A DNA stretch of 17,774 nucleotides from Desulfobacteraceae bacterium UBA2771. Its GTDB lineage: Bacteria; Desulfobacterota; Desulfobacteria; Desulfobacterales; Desulfosarcinaceae. Shown one piece after another: positions 15,620 through 17,774 of the stretch; position 1 is the stretch's first letter; each line of letters starts with the position of its first letter. Location of the stretch: positions 9,814 to 27,587 of the forward strand of contig DEIP01000090.1 of the NCBI GenBank assembly GCA_002352605.1, read 5' to 3'. The notes below the pieces were generated by a model. That model ran no database searches. It was not told the DNA's origin and saw only the letters and a list, made by a program, of their open reading frames with translations. A program made the translations under genes and the position numbers.

Positions 15620-15632
15620 GAGGTAAAAAATA

Positions 15633-17744
15633 GTGAATGACAACCAAGAACCGGTACTGGTTTGTAAAGACCTCTGCATCTCATATTATACACGAGCAGG
15701 AGAGATACCTGCCGTGGTTGATTTCTCATTGACGGTCAAACCGGGTGAGACCATCGGTATTGTCGGAGAGTCAGGCTGTGGCAAATCGACGGTTGCAATG
15801 GCGATTATGCAGTACATGGGCGCCAACGGCGGTATCAAAAGCGGTGGTATTACGTTCAAAGGCCGTGATCTCACCACTTTAAGCGAAGATCAATTGCGAA
15901 GCATCCGCGGATCAGAGATATCAATGATCTATCAGGAGCCTTTTGCTTCTTTAAATCCAAGTCTTAAAATCGACACCCAGCTTATGGAAGTCCCCCTGGC
16001 ACATGAAAACATCTCCAAGGATGAGGCATACCGGAGATCTGTAAAAATGCTGACTGATGTCAAGCTGCCCGATCCTGAACGGATCATGGCGTCTTATCCG
16101 CATCAGTTATCCGGCGGGCAGCAGCAGCGGGTTGTCATTGCCATGGGGCTTTTGTCTAAGCCATCTTTGTTGTTGCTAGATGAACCGACCACCGCTTTAG
16201 ATGTTACCGTGGAAGCGGGGATTGTTAAATTGATCGGAGATATCAGCAAAACGTTCGGCACGTCCCAGATATATATCTCCCACAATCTAGGGTTGATTTT
16301 AGAGACTTGCGACCGGGTATTTGTAATGTATTCCGGTGAAGTCGTAGAAGAAGGAACCATTAATTCTCTTTTTACCTGGCCAAAACACCCCTATACGCAC
16401 GGCCTTTTTTCCTGTATCCCGTTGCCGACCGCCGATAAAAATGCGGCTCCCCTTACGCCGATCCGGGGGCAATTGCCCCTGCCTTTCGAACGACCTTCCG
16501 GATGCTATTTCGGTCCCCGTTGTGATCATTTCGAACGAGGGTTGTGTGATAGCGCACATTTTAAGATGGAGAATGTTGATGGCGGCGCACCTGACCATCG
16601 TGTACGCTGTCTACGCTATAAAAATATCAACCATGTAAAAGCACAGCCCGGCGGTACAGCCAAGAAAACACTTAAGATCGGTAAAAGCGTCCTTACTGTC
16701 GATCGCATGAAAAAATACTACGAGGTAAAAGATACCTCATTGACGGCCTTGATTTCAGGTAAACGTATTCGTCATGTAAAGGCAAATGAAGAACTGAACT
16801 TTACCGCCCATGAAAGTGAAACTGTCGCTATTGTCGGTGAATCCGGCTGTGGCAAATCGACCTTTGCCAAAGTGCTCATGGGCTTGGAGACACGAACCGA
16901 AGGAGAGATACGCCATAATGGCAAAAATATTTCGAAAATATCCGTTCAGGACCGTTCCACCAAACAGATCCGCTCAATGCAAATGGTTTTTCAAAATCCC
17001 TTTGACACCTTGAACCCGAGTCATTCCATCGGTGGACAGATATCACGGGTTCTCAGAAAATTTGGTGTCGAGACCGACAAAAAGGAAATTTTTGATCGTG
17101 TAATGACGTTGCTGGATACAGTCAAACTGCCCAGGGATTTTTATTTCAGAAAACCCAGGCAATTATCCGGCGGCCAGAAGCAGCGTATCGGCATTGCCAG
17201 GGCATTTGCCGGGAACCCGAGTATCGTAATTGCCGATGAGCCGGTTTCCGCTTTGGATGTATCCGTTGCAGCAGCGGTGACTGAGCTTTTGATGGATATC
17301 CAGCGCAAGCATAAAACCACACTGCTTTTTATCAGTCACGATCTGAGTGTCGTCCGCTATCTGTCGGATCGTATTGTTGTTATGTATCTTGGACACATCC
17401 TTGAGAGAGGAACGGCGAATCAAATTTTTGCGCCACCCTACCATCCTTATACAGAGGCGCTATTATCGGCAGTACCCATTGCCGATCCGGAAGTAACCAA
17501 ACGCAAAATCGTTCTGGAAGGAAACCTGCCGAGCGCAATGAACCCCCCAAAAGGATGCCCGTTTTGCACCCGCTGCCATCGAAAACTTGGTGATATTTGT
17601 GATAATGAGCTGCCGGCGGAACAGGTTGTGGCAGATCGACATGTCATCAAATGTCATATACCGCTTGAAGCGTTGAAAAAGGTGGCGCCCGTAATCCATG
17701 TACCGGATGAATCGGAACGGCTCCAACAACAGGTAGCGGTCTGA
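15633..17744 (+). CDS. Fused double ATPase of the peptide-type ABC importer (DppD-DppF)
   Basis: One 703-residue protein with two complete nucleotide-binding domains; related importers often use two separate ATPases, and GsiA is a known fused example. Domain 1: Walker A GESGCGKST at 45-53, LSGGQ 159-163, Walker B D183-E184. Domain 2: Walker A 402-410, LSGGQ 511-515, D535-E536. Each is followed by the oligopeptide-transporter C-terminal segment with cysteines (CYFGPRC...LC and CPFCTRC...IC), often part of a metal or iron-sulfur-like site in this class. It drives import through the two permeases. The start is GTG, selected by AAGAGG at 15618-15623; an ATG four bases later is out of frame. Confidence 0.96.
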   Translation: MNDNQEPVLVCKDLCISYYTRAGEIPAVVDFSLTVKPGETIGIVGESGCGKSTVAMAIMQYMGANGGIKSGGITFKGRDLTTLSEDQLRSIRGSEISMIYQEPFASLNPSLKIDTQLMEVPLAHENISKDEAYRRSVKMLTDVKLPDPERIMASYPHQLSGGQQQRVVIAMGLLSKPSLLLLDEPTTALDVTVEAGIVKLIGDISKTFGTSQIYISHNLGLILETCDRVFVMYSGEVVEEGTINSLFTWPKHPYTHGLFSCIPLPTADKNAAPLTPIRGQLPLPFERPSGCYFGPRCDHFERGLCDSAHFKMENVDGGAPDHRVRCLRYKNINHVKAQPGGTAKKTLKIGKSVLTVDRMKKYYEVKDTSLTALISGKRIRHVKANEELNFTAHESETVAIVGESGCGKSTFAKVLMGLETRTEGEIRHNGKNISKISVQDRSTKQIRSMQMVFQNPFDTLNPSHSIGGQISRVLRKFGVETDKKEIFDRVMTLLDTVKLPRDFYFRKPRQLSGGQKQRIGIARAFAGNPSIVIADEPVSALDVSVAAAVTELLMDIQRKHKTTLLFISHDLSVVRYLSDRIVVMYLGHILERGTANQIFAPPYHPYTEALLSAVPIADPEVTKRKIVLEGNLPSAMNPPKGCPFCTRCHRKLGDICDNELPAEQVVADRHVIKCHIPLEALKKVAPVIHVPDESERLQQQVAV

Positions 17745-17749
17745 GCACA

Positions 17750-17763
17750 CCCCTGGACCGGGG
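17750..17763 (+). other. Short hairpin after the operon, at the window edge
   Basis: CCCC (17750-17753), loop TGGACC, GGGG (17760-17763), six bases after the fused ATPase stop. Too short, and cut by the window end, to call a terminator. Confidence 0.3.
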
Positions 17764-17774
17764 AGATGCCGGGG

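Overview
The window looks like a chromosomal segment of a GC-rich, Gram-negative sulfate-reducer-type bacterium (Desulfobacterota, Desulfobacteraceae-like). This rests on the style of the proteins and on the gene neighbourhood, not on a database search. No rRNA, tRNA, CRISPR array, integrase or transposase was seen. The window starts inside one gene, and the last gene ends just before its right edge.

Region 1 (1-4892, + strand) is a signalling and stress cluster. It holds a large cytosolic sensor histidine kinase with three near-identical tandem PAS domains, then GAF, PAS and kinase core; a stand-alone receiver protein; a double-domain universal stress protein; and a cytidylate-kinase-like P-loop protein. 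It closes with an intrinsic terminator at 4968-4993.

Region 2 (5001-7779, + strand) is the methyl-cycle pair metK and ahcY. MetK makes S-adenosylmethionine and AhcY removes the S-adenosylhomocysteine by-product. A candidate promoter overlapped by a palindrome lies upstream of metK. The 76-base metK-ahcY gap can form two mutually exclusive RNA stems.

Region 3 (7780-9134, - strand) holds an exported LPP20/FlgT-like protein of unknown function. Downstream of it is a lipoprotein/TPR gene that appears broken: the lipobox and the TPR helices lie in different frames and no normal start codon is seen. A perfect 11-bp hairpin separates the two.

Region 4 (9257-11791, + strand) is an Mla-type lipid-transport operon: MlaE-family permease, ABC-ATPase-like protein, and MCE (MlaD-like) protein, tightly spaced or overlapping. 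The ATPase-like protein is full length but has lost the Walker A lysine, the Q-loop glutamine, the LSGGQ signature and the catalytic glutamate. This is the most unusual feature of the window.

Region 5 (11792-17774, + strand) is a complete peptide/nickel-type (Dpp/Opp/Gsi class) ABC importer: a Tat-exported solute-binding protein, two permeases, and one fused polypeptide with two intact nucleotide-binding domains. By eye this operon is clearly more AT-rich in codon choice than the genes before it. A perfect 14-bp hairpin follows the binding-protein gene, as expected for raising binding protein above permease. A possible leader peptide with alternative stems precedes the operon.
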